From assembly GCA_963853835.1 (NCBI GenBank), contig OY970820.1, forward strand, positions 76,876,909 to 76,940,908: a stretch of 64,000 bases of DNA, in the 5' to 3' direction. The stretch is from Calendula officinalis. Its lineage: Eukaryota > Streptophyta > Magnoliopsida > Asterales > Asteraceae. Positions 47,753 to 60,900 of this stretch are shown here, piece after piece. A program made the translations under genes and the position numbers. Position 1 is the stretch's first letter. Each line of letters starts with the position of its first letter. Below the pieces are notes generated by a model. That model was not told the origin of the DNA. It was given only the letters and a program-made list of their open reading frames with translations, and did not search any database.

Positions 47753-49146
47753 GGGTAAATACCATAAATTGTCCCTGTGGTCTTGGCTTTTCTGGCTTTT
47801 TGTCCCTAAATTTTTTTTTTCAATTTTTTTGTCCCCGTACTCTTTAAAATTCTGGTTTATCGTCCTTCCGTTCAAATTTGGCTGTTAAGTAACCCCACAT
47901 GCTAAACATGTGAGGGTATTTTGGTCTTTTCTGCACCTTTCTTCTTCATCAACATAAAACAAGAACCCTAATCCCCAATTAATGAACACCCTAAATTATA
48001 TTCAAGAATCATGTTGTACACATTCAAGATTTATTAAAAAGGCAGAATCATGTTGTAGACATTCAAGAATTAGTTAAAAGGCAGAATCGTGTTGTACACA
48101 TAATCTTCCATGTTCATTTTCTTCTTCACATAAATCAACAGATCTAACCATTCAAACCTTCAAACCAAAATACCTGCCGACACACTCACATAAATTACGA
48201 GCACACTCTTAATTTGATATATTCGCTTATGTATTCAACGTTGAATCAAAATCAAACAACGCAAAAATCAAAATCACAAATCTGAAGAACCCATCTCATC
48301 TTCTCCAAATTTGAAGAACCCTATTTTGAAAGAAATCTCCAAATCTGAAGAACCCATTTGGGTCGACAAATTCTTTCTGTGCAGCACTGAAACGACGAAG
48401 GGATTTCCGTCATTCTTGTGTTGGTCACCATCGCCACCGGCGATTTCCGTCACCACCATCACCAGCTAAGGGATTTAAGGGCTTTTAGTGTTGTGTTCGT
48501 GTTATAGATACATAATTCCGTCACCGCCATTCTTGCAGATTCAAAACATATTTAATAATGGGTGGCTTGCAATTATGAACGAAAATCTGAAAATCGGAGA
48601 ACACAAACAAAATTGTTGCCGGATCGGACCAAAATGTTGACAAATCTGAATGAAAAGCGGACTTGAGTTCGACATTTGTTGCCGGATCTGAAAATCGGAC
48701 TTGAGCTTGGTGATTGGTCTGTTCTCGAGGCTTCTTTGGATTGCTTCGATCTAGGTTTATAGATCTGGATTTCTTCGATCATGTTTAGATCTCGTTTTCT
48801 TTTCGATTTCGATTATAGATCTAGTTTTATAGAACTTAGCATCAACCCTAACCGCCATGAGCATCATACTTTTGGATTTGATTTTGTATTTTTTGTGATT
48901 TTAAGATGAAGAATTTTTAGAGATAATGGAGGAGATGAACATAGAGATGAAGAACATGAAGAAGGAGGGAGGAGGGGCAATTTGGGAAAAAAGACAAAAG
49001 TATCGTCAGTTAACGGTGGATTTTGGACGGAAGGACGATAAACCAGAATTTTAAAGAGTACGGGGACAAAAAATTTGAAAAAAAAAAGGTTTAGGGACAA
49101 AAAGCCAGAAAGTCAAGACCACAGGGACAATTTATGGTATTTACCC
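47753..49146. mobile_element. MULE-type non-autonomous transposon with long TIRs
   Basis: The terminal inverted repeats are about 130 bp, starting GGGTAAATACCATAAATTG and ending with its complement. They are flanked by an exact 9-bp duplication GAAAAAGAA (47744-47752 and 49147-49155), which is diagnostic for Mutator-like elements. The 1.1-kb interior contains short frames only. Repeated AATCTGAAGAACCC near 48280-48360 and AATCGGA near 48590-48700 give it a patchwork look, but I cannot name a captured gene. Confidence 0.9.
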
Positions 49147-49155
49147 GAAAAAGAA

Positions 49156-49845
49156 AGTATGTTGCTTGCTGCAGAAAGTCGAAGGAGTACACTTTTTTTT
49201 TTGTCTTTCTATGTCAAAAGATTGTATGACGTCTTTATTTTATTTTTATTTATTTTATATTTTATTTTATTTTTGTGTGGATATTTAGTCTAAATAAATT
49301 TGGGTGTTAGGGTATGTAGAATGGATTAATAACTAATACTCCGTAATATATATCAAATTCAAGTTGTTCAAAATACTGATTGATATTGAGGAGGGTCACC
49401 TTTCGAGTTTATTTCCGGTGCACATGTCGGTGTGTGAAGATTAAGGCAGCTAACTTCAGACTACGTATATGGTGTCTAGTGGTTTTAACTCTATCACTCA
49501 ATGCATTAATAAATGAGAAAGGATATTTAATCTTGTCATTTGGTTCTACTCATTATCCTACCACTTGATAGGATGACATGTATAATACACTAATTATCAC
49601 TTTTAATATTATTCTCATTTTGAGATTTTGACACATGTCTTATCTAATTAGTAAGACTATGAAATGGTAGGGCTAAATAACATTACTCTAGATAAATATA
49701 TCAAGATGTCTGGGTGTGTTGTGAAGTCAAACTTTTGAGTCTTCTAATGAAATGTTAAACAAATGTAGATGGATTTTTTCAAGTGTGTGTTAGATCTCCT
49801 TGTGTTTTGTTAAGAATGAATTTGACCCTCATGAAGTTCAGATCT
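49156..49845. other. AT-rich stretch, nothing recognised
   Basis: I find no gene, terminal repeats or RNA motifs between the MULE and the hAT MITE. Short frames are unconvincing. Confidence 0.5.
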
Positions 49846-49853
49846 CATGCAAC

Positions 49854-50564
49854 TAGGGGTGTTCAAAAATAACCGAAAAAACGGGTACCCGGAAAAATAT
49901 CCGATACCCGAAATCCGGATACCCGAAAATATGGGTACCCGAAAATCCGGGTACCCGGATTCCGGGTAACCGGTTTCCGGGTATCAAATACGGGTAGTGT
50001 TTTTCTAAAAATCCGGGTAATCGGGTACCCGGTATCCGAATTTTATTTTCCAACTTTTTAATATATATATTTTTTATATTATTATTAGACATTAATTATC
50101 ATTAGATATGGGCATATGTTTGACTCCTTTTGACAAATGCCCAAAATCTAAAACTCTATCTCAATTCTCACGTACAAACAATCTCATTTTCGCCTCCGTC
50201 GTTGAACCATGGATTTGAATCATTAGATATCTTTAAAGATTTGGTGAGATTCATTACTAGTGACGATTTTTCTTTAAAGGAAATCATAACGTGAATTTTT
50301 AATAACAAATTTAGTAATAAAATTTAAAGAATTTAAATATATAAACAATGTCGACTTCCATTTATGTTAATTTTTGTGATAAACAAATTATATTTTCGGG
50401 TATCGGGTACCCGGTTTTCGGGTACCCGGATTTCCGGGTACCCGAAAATCGGGTACCCGAAAATCCGGGTACGGGTAACGGGAACCTAAATCTACTATCC
50501 GAATTTCCGGGTACCCGGTTTTCGGGTACCCGAATTTCCGGGTACCCGGTTTTGAACACCCCTA
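49854..50564. mobile_element. hAT-type MITE, 711 bp, with GGGTACCCG arrays
   Basis: The ends are perfect inverted copies (TAGGGGTGTTCAAAA and its complement), flanked by an exact 8-bp duplication CATGCAAC (49846-49853 and 50565-50572). Both subterminal regions (49880-50035 and 50395-50555) are packed with the palindromic core GGGTACCCG and variants, probably transposase binding sites. The 350-bp centre is AT-rich and non-coding. Pro/Gly/Tyr-rich frames here come from the repeats. Confidence 0.92.
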
Positions 50565-50572
50565 CATGCAAC

Positions 50573-51279
50573 TATGTTTACCTAATAAAAAATAAAGGAT
50601 CGTGGTTTTCAACTACAATTGAAATTAGCATTGTACAAGCATCATGCTCACCCTAACTAAATAATAATTATGCCTATCATCTTCATTATATAAGCAATTT
50701 GATAGATCTTGTGTTACATGTTAGTTGTTAGTTGAGTTCTATGATTCACGTTATATTTTTTTCCAACCAAACTAAAAGATGACTTATTCAATAAAGAAAT
50801 AATAAGTAAATAAATTATAACTAAATAAACAATAATTAAAAAATTACTAAATAATTATTTAATAAATAAATATTAAATATTAAATAAATAAATAAATAAT
50901 TCATAAATAGTTAAGTAATTAATAAATAAATATTAATTAAACAAGTAATAAAATAATCAGCATTTAAATAAATGACTAAATAACTGAGTAAGATTGGGTT
51001 GGGCTGACACTTGGGTCCATTTTCCGAGTTTATTGGGCTAAAAAAAGAAAGAGGTTTATTGGACTGGTGTGCCAAAAGAAAAAAGAACAGAAATTGAGTC
51101 GCTGCTGGGCTCCGGCCAATTGGGCTGGAACAGAAACAAGGGTGGAAATGGCCATCGTTTGAAAACAGAAAAGAAAAACACATTCACCGCGACCAAGAGG
51201 TTAAGAAATAAGCGTCAAACAAACGAGCTATTCAGCTGAAGGTCTACGTTTTCGTTTAAGAATTTTAATTAACTTGTAT
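50573..51279. other. AT-rich stretch, nothing recognised
   Basis: The segment 50790-50990 is nearly pure AAATAAT-type low-complexity sequence. The remainder shows no supported gene. Confidence 0.5.
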
Positions 51280-51287
51280 GCTGGAGG

Positions 51288-53283
51288 TAGAGATGCACAT
51301 CGTACCCGTTACCCGACCCGAACCCGAAAATGCACCCGAAACCTAACCCGATCATAACCGGTTACCACAGTAACCGGTTCGGTTATTATGTACCCGGCCG
51401 GTTAGGACCCAGTTATTGATTATAGCCGTTATACCCGACGATAACCGGTTACTAGAACCCGAACCCGAAAATAGCCGTTGTACCCGGTTAAAATAACCGG
51501 TTTGTAACCGGTTTTGGACGGGAAAAACAGGCAGAATGGTCATATGACCGTTGGAGCTCGGGACTTGCTAATTTTTTTGTTTTTTTGGACTATTTTACCC
51601 CCTAAACATCCCTATATATATGTATGTTGTATTTGGTTGATTCACAACACTCAAGCACTCTCAAAACACTCTCAAAAATACAAAAAAGAAATGGCAACCC
51701 AAAGTAGTCAAGGTAACACTGGGGTCGGTTCTACAAATGAAGCAACATTACCCACGGTTGTTGAAGTTATAGAAACGAAACGAAATCTCGAGATTTGGCA
51801 ACACTTTTGGCTCGTGAAGATGAGCGATGGTTCATTGAAGGGTCAATGTAGAAAATGTTCAAAATTGATTGGACATCAATCTAACACGACGTTGAGGCAA
51901 CATTTTGAAAAACATTGCGAGTCACTCAAACACTCACAAGAAGAGGGTCAAGCTTCTATGGGACGAGACGGTGGTGTGTTTTCGTACCAAGCGGAACGTT
52001 GTCGACTAGAGATAGCAAAGTTCGTGATTCAACAAGGTTTCTCTTTCAACCACTTTGACAACCCTCGCTTGACGAGGGTCATACAAGAAACTCTTCAACC
52101 ACGTTATAAACATGTAAGTCGTACTACTCTTAGGCGAGAATGTTTAAATCTTTGGAAAACGGAAAAATTGGATCTAGTAAACGGTTTTTTAGATCTAAAA
52201 ACAAGTTTAAACCTAACAACGGACGTTTGGTCGGCTCCTCATGGTTTGCCCGGTTCGTACCTTTGTGTTACCGCACATTGGATTGATCCAAACTCATGGC
52301 AAATGATGAAGCGTACGATAGCGTTTGAAGAATTTCCATATCCCCATACGGGTCAAAATTTATTTTATATGCTTCAAAATGTAATAAATTACTTTCAATT
52401 AAGTGAAAAAGTTTTTACAATCTCGTTTGGTTTGATAACGCCTCTAATAATACAAATGCGGTTTCAAAACTAATACTAGCTTACAAACCTCCCATGAATG
52501 GTGTTTTCTACCATAGTCGTTGTATCGCACACATTATAAATTTAATTGTGCGAGACGGACTAGCGGTGCCGCAAATTTATGAAATAACGAATGGTTTTGT
52601 TAAAATGTTAGAGGATGTTTTTAGAAAAGGTAAAAGACGATATAAAAAATATATGAGATTGTGTAAGCAAACAAATTCACTTTTTTTATCACCAAATTGG
52701 GATGTTACTACTCGATGGAACTCTACATATGACATGTTCGTATGTGGTCTTCGTCAACGTGGTACTTTACAATTTTTTCACGATGCCCTTGTTACAAAGA
52801 GGCGTGTTCGAAAGCTAACCGATTTGCTCAAAGTTTTTAAAGACGCTACGGTTTTATTATCGGGCGTTTACTATCCAACAAGTCATTTGGTACTAAAACA
52901 ACTTTTTTTAATGTGTAACAAAATTGGGGCTATTGAATTAGAAGGTGGTCGGTTTTTATTTATGGTCGAACCAATGAAAGAAAAGATTAGAAAATATTTC
53001 AAACATATACCTTTGGCAATTACGTGTGCCGCCATGTTAAACTCTTGTTTAAATAAAATTGGGGTCGAAACCCTTATTGAAAGAATTTGTCTTGATTTGG
53101 ATTTACATGTGGGAAAACCTACATATGTTTCTAGACAACAAACTAAGTTTTGGGAAAATTTTACATCTTTGTTTAGGGTTTATTTTGAAAAACATGGTTC
53201 ACCTAATGCATCTTCAAGTTCATTTGCCCCAATTTTTGGTTCCTATGAAATTTCTCAAGACCCATTAGCCAATCTATATAACA
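51288..53283 (+). mobile_element. hAT element, right end missing
   Basis: It starts TAGAGATGCACATCG after GCTGGAGG (candidate 8-bp duplication, 51280-51287). A subterminal cluster of ACCGGTTAC, CCCGAACCCG and ACCCGTTACCCG motifs follows (51300-51520), then a TATA box near 51612 and a transposase gene. The right part is lost where the Copia LTR begins at about 53284. Any remainder would lie beyond the window. Confidence 0.7.
51691..53283 (+). pseudogene. hAT transposase, BED zinc finger type, frameshifted and truncated
   Basis: I start at ATG 51691 because the frame upstream is non-coding subterminal repeat. Residues about 30-75 form a BED zinc finger (W near 31, C-R-K-C near 54-57, H-F-E-K-H-C near 74-79). 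The L-T-T-D-V-W-S segment follows, carrying the first catalytic Asp of the hAT RNase-H-like domain. The frame shifts between about 52425 and 52490, just where the second catalytic Asp region is expected. The second frame (52494 on) carries CIAHIINLIV, TTRWNSTYDM and the C-terminal catalytic region. The hATC dimerisation domain is missing, as coding ends at the Copia LTR. The protein cannot be functional as it stands. Confidence 0.85.
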
Positions 53284-53908
53284 TGTCACGATCGATTAAC
53301 TATAGATTAGTCAATAAACACCTTTAGATCTAATTGATTATAGAAGTTGCAGCGGATCAACACTATATCAATATATTAAGAACAATGAACTGTAAACAAT
53401 AAACGAAAATATTAAGAACACAGTTTCACAAAAAGCTTCAATGTATATTATCGAGTTAACATTACACACGTACGTTTACAATTCGTAAGGAACTATTTAT
53501 AATAGTCCTTGAAGCTAAACTATTTACCCTAGTTATTCTAGGACTTGATTTACATTCGAATTATAAAGATAGACATTGAAATACATTCTATAACTATCTC
53601 TACGAAGATCTCGGACTTGATATGTTCCATAAACGCGTTATCAGTAGTATTCTGCAATCACCAGTAGTAAATAAGTGACATCAGTAGTAAACCTGGTGAT
53701 CAGTAGTAAGTCCAGATACATCGTCAGTAGTAACTACTATTGATCAGTAGTATCTTCAATATGCCTTGATCAGTAGTAACTAAGTTATAGACTTCACCAG
53801 TATCAACTTCATCAGTACTAAGTAATTCTGCCCCATCAGTACTAAGTATGATCAGTACTAACTGCAGCATCAGTATCAAGTTGATCTGTGATTTTGTTCC
53901 AACAATCT
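53284..53908 (-). repeat. 3' LTR of the Sirevirus-like element
   Basis: On the minus strand it reads TGTTGGAAC to GATCGTGACA. The right edge is fixed by the adjoining polypurine tract. The left edge is inferred from the TG/CA ends and the loss of hAT coding, since the other LTR is not in the window. It contains seven CAGTAGTA copies and several variants at 53640-53880. Confidence 0.65.
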
Positions 53909-53920
53909 CCCCCTAAACTT
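53909..53920 (-). other. Polypurine tract of the Sirevirus-like element
   Basis: On the minus strand it reads TTTAGGGGGAGAT just before the 3' LTR, sharing AGGGGGAGAT with elements 1 and 2. Confidence 0.8.
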
Positions 53921-53936
53921 ATTGATTCTCTTTCTA

Positions 53937-56900
53937 TCACATAAGTTTCTTTTGTTCTTCCTCTTCTTTCTTTCTTTTCTCCATAGTTCTTTGATTCTGT
54001 TGATGTCTTTGAGCAATGATGTACTTGCTGTTTCTCTTTGTGAAATAATTTAATTTGTTTTGGAACATAACAGCATCATATGGCTTCATCATTGTGTTTG
54101 TGAATATCTGATACATAGTCTTCTCAGAATGAGGATATTCTTTTTCATACAAATATAGCTCACAGACTTTGCCAGATTTTTCAAAGAAGTACATTTGTAC
54201 AGTTGGAATCACATTCCAAGCATAGACATTTCCTGGATCTGTAAACTGTTCTGGGTAGTTGTCTGGATAAAAAGCAGCATCAATCATTCTTGTTAAGTAT
54301 CCAGCACCAGAATCTTTCCATGATTTCTTTGACATCCTTGGTTTTCCAATGATCAGTAGTTTAATGACATCACTTCTTGAACAGGACATGATCAAAGGTA
54401 GCCATCCAGTAAATCTCTGCACAATTTTATCTTCCCTTATGATCTCTATAACATTGTTCTGCATAACCCTCCAATTGATGATTGGATTGTTCTGCAAGGG
54501 AGCAATAGGCATTTCAAGAACAGGTATGATTTGTGTTTTTGACTTCTTTTAAGTACTTTGTTCTTGAGCCACGGCTTTTCTCTTCTTTGATTGGGGAGTC
54601 GAAGAATCACCAGTAGTTGATACACTACCAGCTTTGAGTAATGTTGGACTGATTGGAATTAGGGCTTTGGATTTCTTTGCTTCTTTTGCTTCTTGTTCAG
54701 CCAAATCCTTCTTCTTGGCAGCACAATATTTTTCAATAATTGTCATCATCTTCATTCTGCCAAAGGACTTTGCACTATGCCCTTTTGTTTTCAAAAATTC
54801 AATCATGTTAGCTTTCTGTTCAAATACATCATCTGTCAATTCACTCTTAGTTCTCTTGCATTCAGAAACCAAATCTTCAAGGCAGTTAATGTGTTCTTCT
54901 TCAACTTGTCTAAGTCTCTTGAACTCTGCTTTTTGAGCTTCTATCTGAATGTCTTCTGCTTGAACAGGTATTTGAACAGGGATTGCAATTTCTTGAGTTT
55001 TCTTCTTTTTATTTTCCTCAAGAGCTTGATACATCTCCACTTTCTCTAAGAATTTTCTATGTTTTACCCTCCATCTGGACTGTTTTTCTGCTCTGACATG
55101 ATTTATTTTGTTCACCATATGGTGACCTAATGCTCTATTGGGATAATCATCATCATAAACTTCTTTTCCTTTTCCAATGCATGCAGATGGTGGAGGTGGA
55201 GTGTATTTCATATCAGGGATACCAGGAAGTAGTAATTTTGGATAAAACAGTTTAAGTTGGTCTTCTGGTAGTATCTTGGGATGTGGAGGAAGTGTACATT
55301 CATCTACCTCAAACCAATTCACATTATCATCAATGTCAGGTATGATAAGTGGTTGATCAGGTGTTGGTGGTTTGGAGATGATGATATGTTTTTCTCTTTC
55401 AATTAGCTCAGGAAGTTGCAGTTCTTCCTCTTCAGTAGTAACCAATGTAGTTACTACTGGTGTGACTTCAGGAGTTACTACTGATAGGGCATCAGTAGTA
55501 TTTGTTGCTTTTACTTCCTCTTTTTGACTTACTACTGCTATGATATCAGTAGTAGGAGTTACTACTGATACTTCTTTTTCAGCTTGTTCTTCCATGGGAG
55601 CAGTAGTAGGTTCATCATCAACAACCATCTTTTCTGGGCCTTCATCAATATTTGTTTGTTTAAGATTGAGGAGGGAAGTTGATGCTGCTGCAATTGATTC
55701 ATCAATCATATTCTGAATGTCGTCCTTCTCCCCCTTAGTGAGCTCAACTGGTGGAGCCTCACTATCATCAACCTTCTTTTTCAATCTTCTGATAATCTTT
55801 GTTTGTTGATGAAGCCTGTGTTCATATAACCTCATTCTTTTGTTGATGGTATTGACATGTCTTTTCATAACTGCAATTGTTTTCCCCTGATTTGTAAGAT
55901 ACTTAAGACAATCTTGTACAGTGGATTCAAGAGAATCCACTTTATCCGTCAATTGTTTTGTTTTAATACTGCCCTCACTCCATCTAGCAAGATCATCGGG
56001 CTCACTAACAGGTACATTGGTTTGAAGGTTTTCCATCCTTTCCATCAATTCCACAGATCTGCCCTCATCACTTCTTGGTGATTCATTGGGTCTTTTAGAC
56101 ATTCTCTTCTTCCTAGAAGAAGCAGAGATGCCCCCCCCCCCTTGTGGTTTCTTGGCACCGGGGTCCTTTAAGTAATTCCTCAAATGAGTCATCACTTAAA
56201 GTTGCCGAGGTCTGGGTCTTAGTGATGTTTTCACTGTCCTGTGCACCCACCTTTGGGGCATCAGTAGTGAAAGCCCTCGCCTCATGCCCTCTCTCCTCCT
56301 TGGAGGAAAACTCTTTGAGTCTGGGGTGTGACTCGATTTGTCCCCTGGTGTCCTTTAAAGAAGATTTCTTTCTTTTATAAGTTGTGGAAATATTTTGGGT
56401 TTTGTTTGGTAGGTCTTCCACAGAGTGAAGAGTAGCACTCTGCAGATTTATTTCAAGTTCCTGGGACACATTCAGGACTTCTGTAGTAGGTGATTGAGTG
56501 ACTATTTGGGGTGGTGTTTGGGCTGTATTTGGGGGTGATGGAGTGGGTTGAGGTTCAATTTGGGTTGTATCTATGATTGAACCCTCTCCAATTTGTGTTT
56601 GATCTTTGATCATATTAGGAAACAAAGGGGTTTCCTTTCCCGAAAATTTAAATTGTTTTCTCATATTAGAGAAAACTTTCTTGTTCAACTCAGGAATGAT
56701 AAAAATATTTTTGGGAGTTGACAAGTTTTGTAATTCACAGTTTATGATATGTTGGAGAAATCTGGGATACATTAAAATTTTTGAGGAACTAAGATTTCCC
56801 AACATACCTTCAAAAATCATGTATGAAAAATTAAATACTTGGTCTGTGCATAAACAGAAAACAGCAGAGGCTATTGCCTTATTAAACTCATTCCAAGTAC

Positions 56901-57372
56901 TTCTTTTTGGAGAAATACAATGCTGAATAGTATGTACTAAAAACTTCCATTGTGGGGAGAGAAGACCTTTTTGAAAAGTTACTATATTAAGTCTTCCCTC
57001 ATAACCCATTTTATTTAAAGTTTCAGCAATGAATTCCTTAGGGAGTGTAAACATACCTGTATCATCGTGTAGTTGTAGATGGTGTCGAATGGATTGCTCA
57101 GTGATTGTGATCATCTTTCCATCCACCGATGATTTTATCATAGGTACAGTTGCACCTTCTGTTCTTTCAGCATTGGTCCAGAAATCCACCAAGTGCTGTT
57201 GATAGGCTTTCGGTTTCACAGTTAAAGCGAACTTAATGTATGAGTTCTTTAAGAATTGAACTATTGGTCGAAAGTCTTTAGTACCGTCTGGATTGCGTAA
57301 AAACGCACACATATTATGGAACTCTGAATATTTGAGATCGGTTTGAACATTGAGAGATTGTAGAGTTGCCAT
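53937..57372 (-). pseudogene. Extra ORF downstream of pol, function unknown
   Basis: Minus-strand coding of about 1140 codons starts at ATG 57372. Two breaks split it: a frameshift in a C10-12 run at about 56131-56142, and an in-frame stop at 54549-54551 (the 3' part, 54512-53937, is in the same frame). The N-terminal domain (residues about 1-230, MATLQSLNVQ... to FLQHIINCEL) has the pattern W-K-F-L-V-H-T-I-Q, W-N-E-F and M-Y-P-R-F that I recall from retrotransposon-linked Asteraceae proteins. A Ser/Thr/Pro-rich linker follows, then a coiled coil near 55900, Glu/Val-rich sequence and a C-terminal domain near 54500-54060. It occupies the position of Sirevirus env-like genes, but I see no signal peptide or membrane span. 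Confidence 0.7.
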
Positions 57373-57599
57373 TGTTGTTGATTTGAGAGAAACTGATTGG
57401 AATTTTGTTACTGATGAAGGGTTTTTGATCGAAAGCTAGGGTTTATCGAGAGGATTTAGTAAATCGAAGTAAAGATAATGCTAAACTAATCGACTGCCGT
57501 CTTTTATATCTTTCTATTTGACCTGCAAAAAGACTAAATTGCCCTTCGAATCATAACATAACGGTTATTTTCACGGGGGTCAGTTTGGTAATTTTGATT

Positions 57600-57870
57600 C
57601 TGAAAGACCAGTAGTAAATTTTATACCAGTAAGAGAACGTCAGTAGTATTTACGAACGTCAGTAGTAACTAAGGATTTTGACAACAGTAGAAACTATAGA
57701 CATCAGTAGTAACCACCAACACACAAGACCAGTAGTATATGTGAATATCAGTAGTACTGACTTACCAGTAGTATTTATGTAAACCTAATACACACCAGTA
57801 GTAATGAACTACCAGTAGTATTTTGTGCACATGCCTACAATCAGTAATACAGATCTACCAGTAGTAAAAC
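57600..57870 (-). repeat. CAGTAGTA motif array in the pol to extra-ORF spacer
   Basis: About ten CAGTAGTA copies plus variants sit at irregular 15-30-bp spacing in the spacer (57373-57926). They are flanked mostly by AC or AT on the left. The same motif recurs in the LTR, in the Gag C-terminal region and in the linkers of both pol and the extra ORF. Confidence 0.8.
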
Positions 57871-57926
57871 ACTTAAATAAATAACTTTTTACAACAAAAA
57901 CTTTACACATGATTTTAATTGTGATT

Positions 57927-60900
57927 TTAATTTATCAAAATCATTCCAATACTGCTAACCAAGAAGTTGAATCTTCCTACATCAAATGCTTTTGTAAAAA
58001 GATCTGCTAATTGATCATCCGTATGGATTTTAACTACTTTGATTAATTTCTTTTCATTGCAATCTCTTATAAAATGAAATCTTATTTCAATGTGTTTAGT
58101 TTTAGAGTGTTTTACCGGATTGTTCACAATACTAATAGCACTTTGATTATCAATAAAAATAGGAGTTTTAAGGATAGAGATACCAAAGTCTAGAAGCTGG
58201 TTTTGAATCCAGAGTACTTGAGCACAACAAGCAGATGCAGCTACATATTCTGCTTCAGCAGTTGATGTTGATACATTTGTTTGCTTCTTACATTGCCATG
58301 ACACCAGTCTTGATCCAAAGAATTGACATCCACCAGTAGTGGACTTTCTATCTTGACATTCACCTCCATAGTCACTATCTGTGTAGGCTATGAGTTCAAA
58401 GGGTGAGTCATGTGGATATCATAGACCTAGTGATGGTTTGCCTTTCAAGTATCTGAATATTCTTTTGACAGCCTGCAAGTGTAATTCTTTAGGTCTTGCT
58501 TGATATCTTGCACACACACAAACACTATACATAATGTCAGGTCTTGATGCAGTTAAGTACATCAAAGAGCCTATCATTGATCTATATAAGTGTTCATCTA
58601 CATCCTCCCCCTCAACATCAGGATGTAGGTGTTTGTGTGTTTCCATTGGTGTACTTGCACTTTTGCAGTCTTTCAAATCAATCTTCTCCAAGATGTCTTT
58701 AACATATTTTGATTGGTTTATCAATATACCATCTGTTCTTTGACTGACTTGGAGTCCAAGGAAGAAGTTCATTGGACCCATAGAGCTCATCTTGAATTTA
58801 ATCTGCATCAGTTCTTCAAATTCTTTGCATAATAAATCATTTGTTGAACCAAAGATGATATCATCTACATAGATTTGTACCAGTAGTATATCATCTTTGA
58901 CTTTCTTTGTCAACAAAGTTTTGTCAATGGATCCTCTTTTAAAGTTATTCTTCAATAGATATGATGATAATGTATCATACCATGCTCTTGGTGCCTGATG
59001 TAGGCCATACAGAGCTTTATCCAGTTTGAACACATAATCACCATGTTTTGGATCTTCAAAACCTGGAGGTTGGCAGACATAGACTTCTTCTTCAATATTC
59101 CCATATAGGAATGCACTCTTCACATCCATTTGATAGACTTTGAACTTTTTGAATGAAGCATATGCTAGAAATATTCTTATAGCTTCAATTCTAGCAACAG
59201 GAGCATATACTTCATCATAGTCTATTCCTTTTTCTTGAGTGTATCCTTGGGCTACAAGTCTGGCTTTGTTTTTGATCACTATACCTCTTTCATCTTTCTT
59301 GTTTCTAAAGATCCATCTTGTTCCAATGGCTCTTTTTCCTTTGGGTAGAGGTACAAGTGTCCAAACAGCTTGTAACTTGAATTGAAGGAGTTCTTCTTGC
59401 ATTGCCTCAATCCAGTTTGAGTCCTTCATTGCTTGTTGGATCTTCTTTGGTTCATCCTGAGACAAAAAGCATTCAAACATACATTCATTAGCAATTAAAC
59501 TTATGTTACACATGTTTGCAGTTAAGCTTTTATTTAATTTGCTTCTTGTTTGCAGTGGTGAGTTAACATCACTTAAAACAAGGTCTAATGGATGGTTCTT
59601 CTGAGTCCTTGTAGTTGTAGTTCTATCAACCACTAGATGATTTTCAAGGTTGGACTCATTTGTCTCAGGCAGTTGTTCATCTGGTGATCCTTCATTGTCG
59701 TTGATGTTTGGTTCATCATTATCTTGGTCAGAGTTACTACTGCTATTGTCTTCATTGAGATCAGTAGTATTGTTGTAGTTACTGAAATCAGTAGTATCTT
59801 GAGAATCTAGGTTATTGCTGGTACCAGTAGTATTTTGAGTACTATTACTGGTACCAGTAGTATTTGAATTACTACTGTCCTCATTCTCAGAGTTACTACT
59901 GGTTCCAGAAATTGAGTTATTACTGTCCTCAGTATTAACTGTGGGAGCAGTATCAACTACTATGTATCTCATCTTTTCTTGACCAGTATTAACAGATGAT
60001 GTTCCTTCTTTTTGAGTATGACACATTGAATCACCTGCATTTAAATTCATGTTAAAATTAAAGGATTTGGTTAGATTGTCTATGTTAAATAGCCAATCTG
60101 GACCATTTCCTTGTTCATTAGGAACATTTTCATTAAAGGATACATTGATGCTTTCTTCAATTATCCTTAATCTTTTGTTGAACACTCTGTATGATTTGCT
60201 TTGAGTAGAGTATCCCACAAATATTCCATCATCAGCTTTGCAGTCAAACTTACCAATTTGTTCTCTTGTAATCAGAATGGTACAAGGATAACCAAATGAT
60301 TTTAAAAAACTTATAGAAGGTTTTCTTTTATTAAAAAGTTCATATGGTGTTTTAAAATGTGGCTTCACTATTAATACTCTGTTTTGAACATAACAGGCAG
60401 TATTAACAGCTTCAGCCCAAAAAGTGATTGGTAACTTTGAATCTGCTAACATTGATCTTGCTGCTTCAATGGTGGTTCTATTTCTTCTTTCAGCTACACC
60501 ATTTTGTTGAGGAGTTATAGGTGAGCTGTATTGTCTGTCAATACCTTTAAGATCACAAAAGTTAATTAAGTTAGCATTTTTAAATTCTGTGCCATTATCA
60601 CATCTTATGGCTTTAACTTTTTGATCAGATGTGTTCTCCAGTTTGACAATTAAGTTCTTTATGAGTTCACTTTTTTCATCCTTTATCCTGAGAAAGAAAA
60701 CCCATGTATATCTGGAAAAGTCGTCAGTAATAACAAGACAATATTGTTTCTTTCCAATACACATTACAGTTGTAGGTCCAAAAAGGTCCATATGTAAGAC
60801 TTGTAAAGGAACAGAAATAGAGTTCACAGATTTGGACTTATGAGAAGTTTTGTGTTGTTTACCTTTTAGGCATGCAACACAATGATGATCACACATGAAT

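Noticed and set aside
49853..50571. Pro/Gly/Tyr-rich frames on both strands
   Set aside because: They come from the GGGTACCCG subterminal repeats of a hAT MITE.
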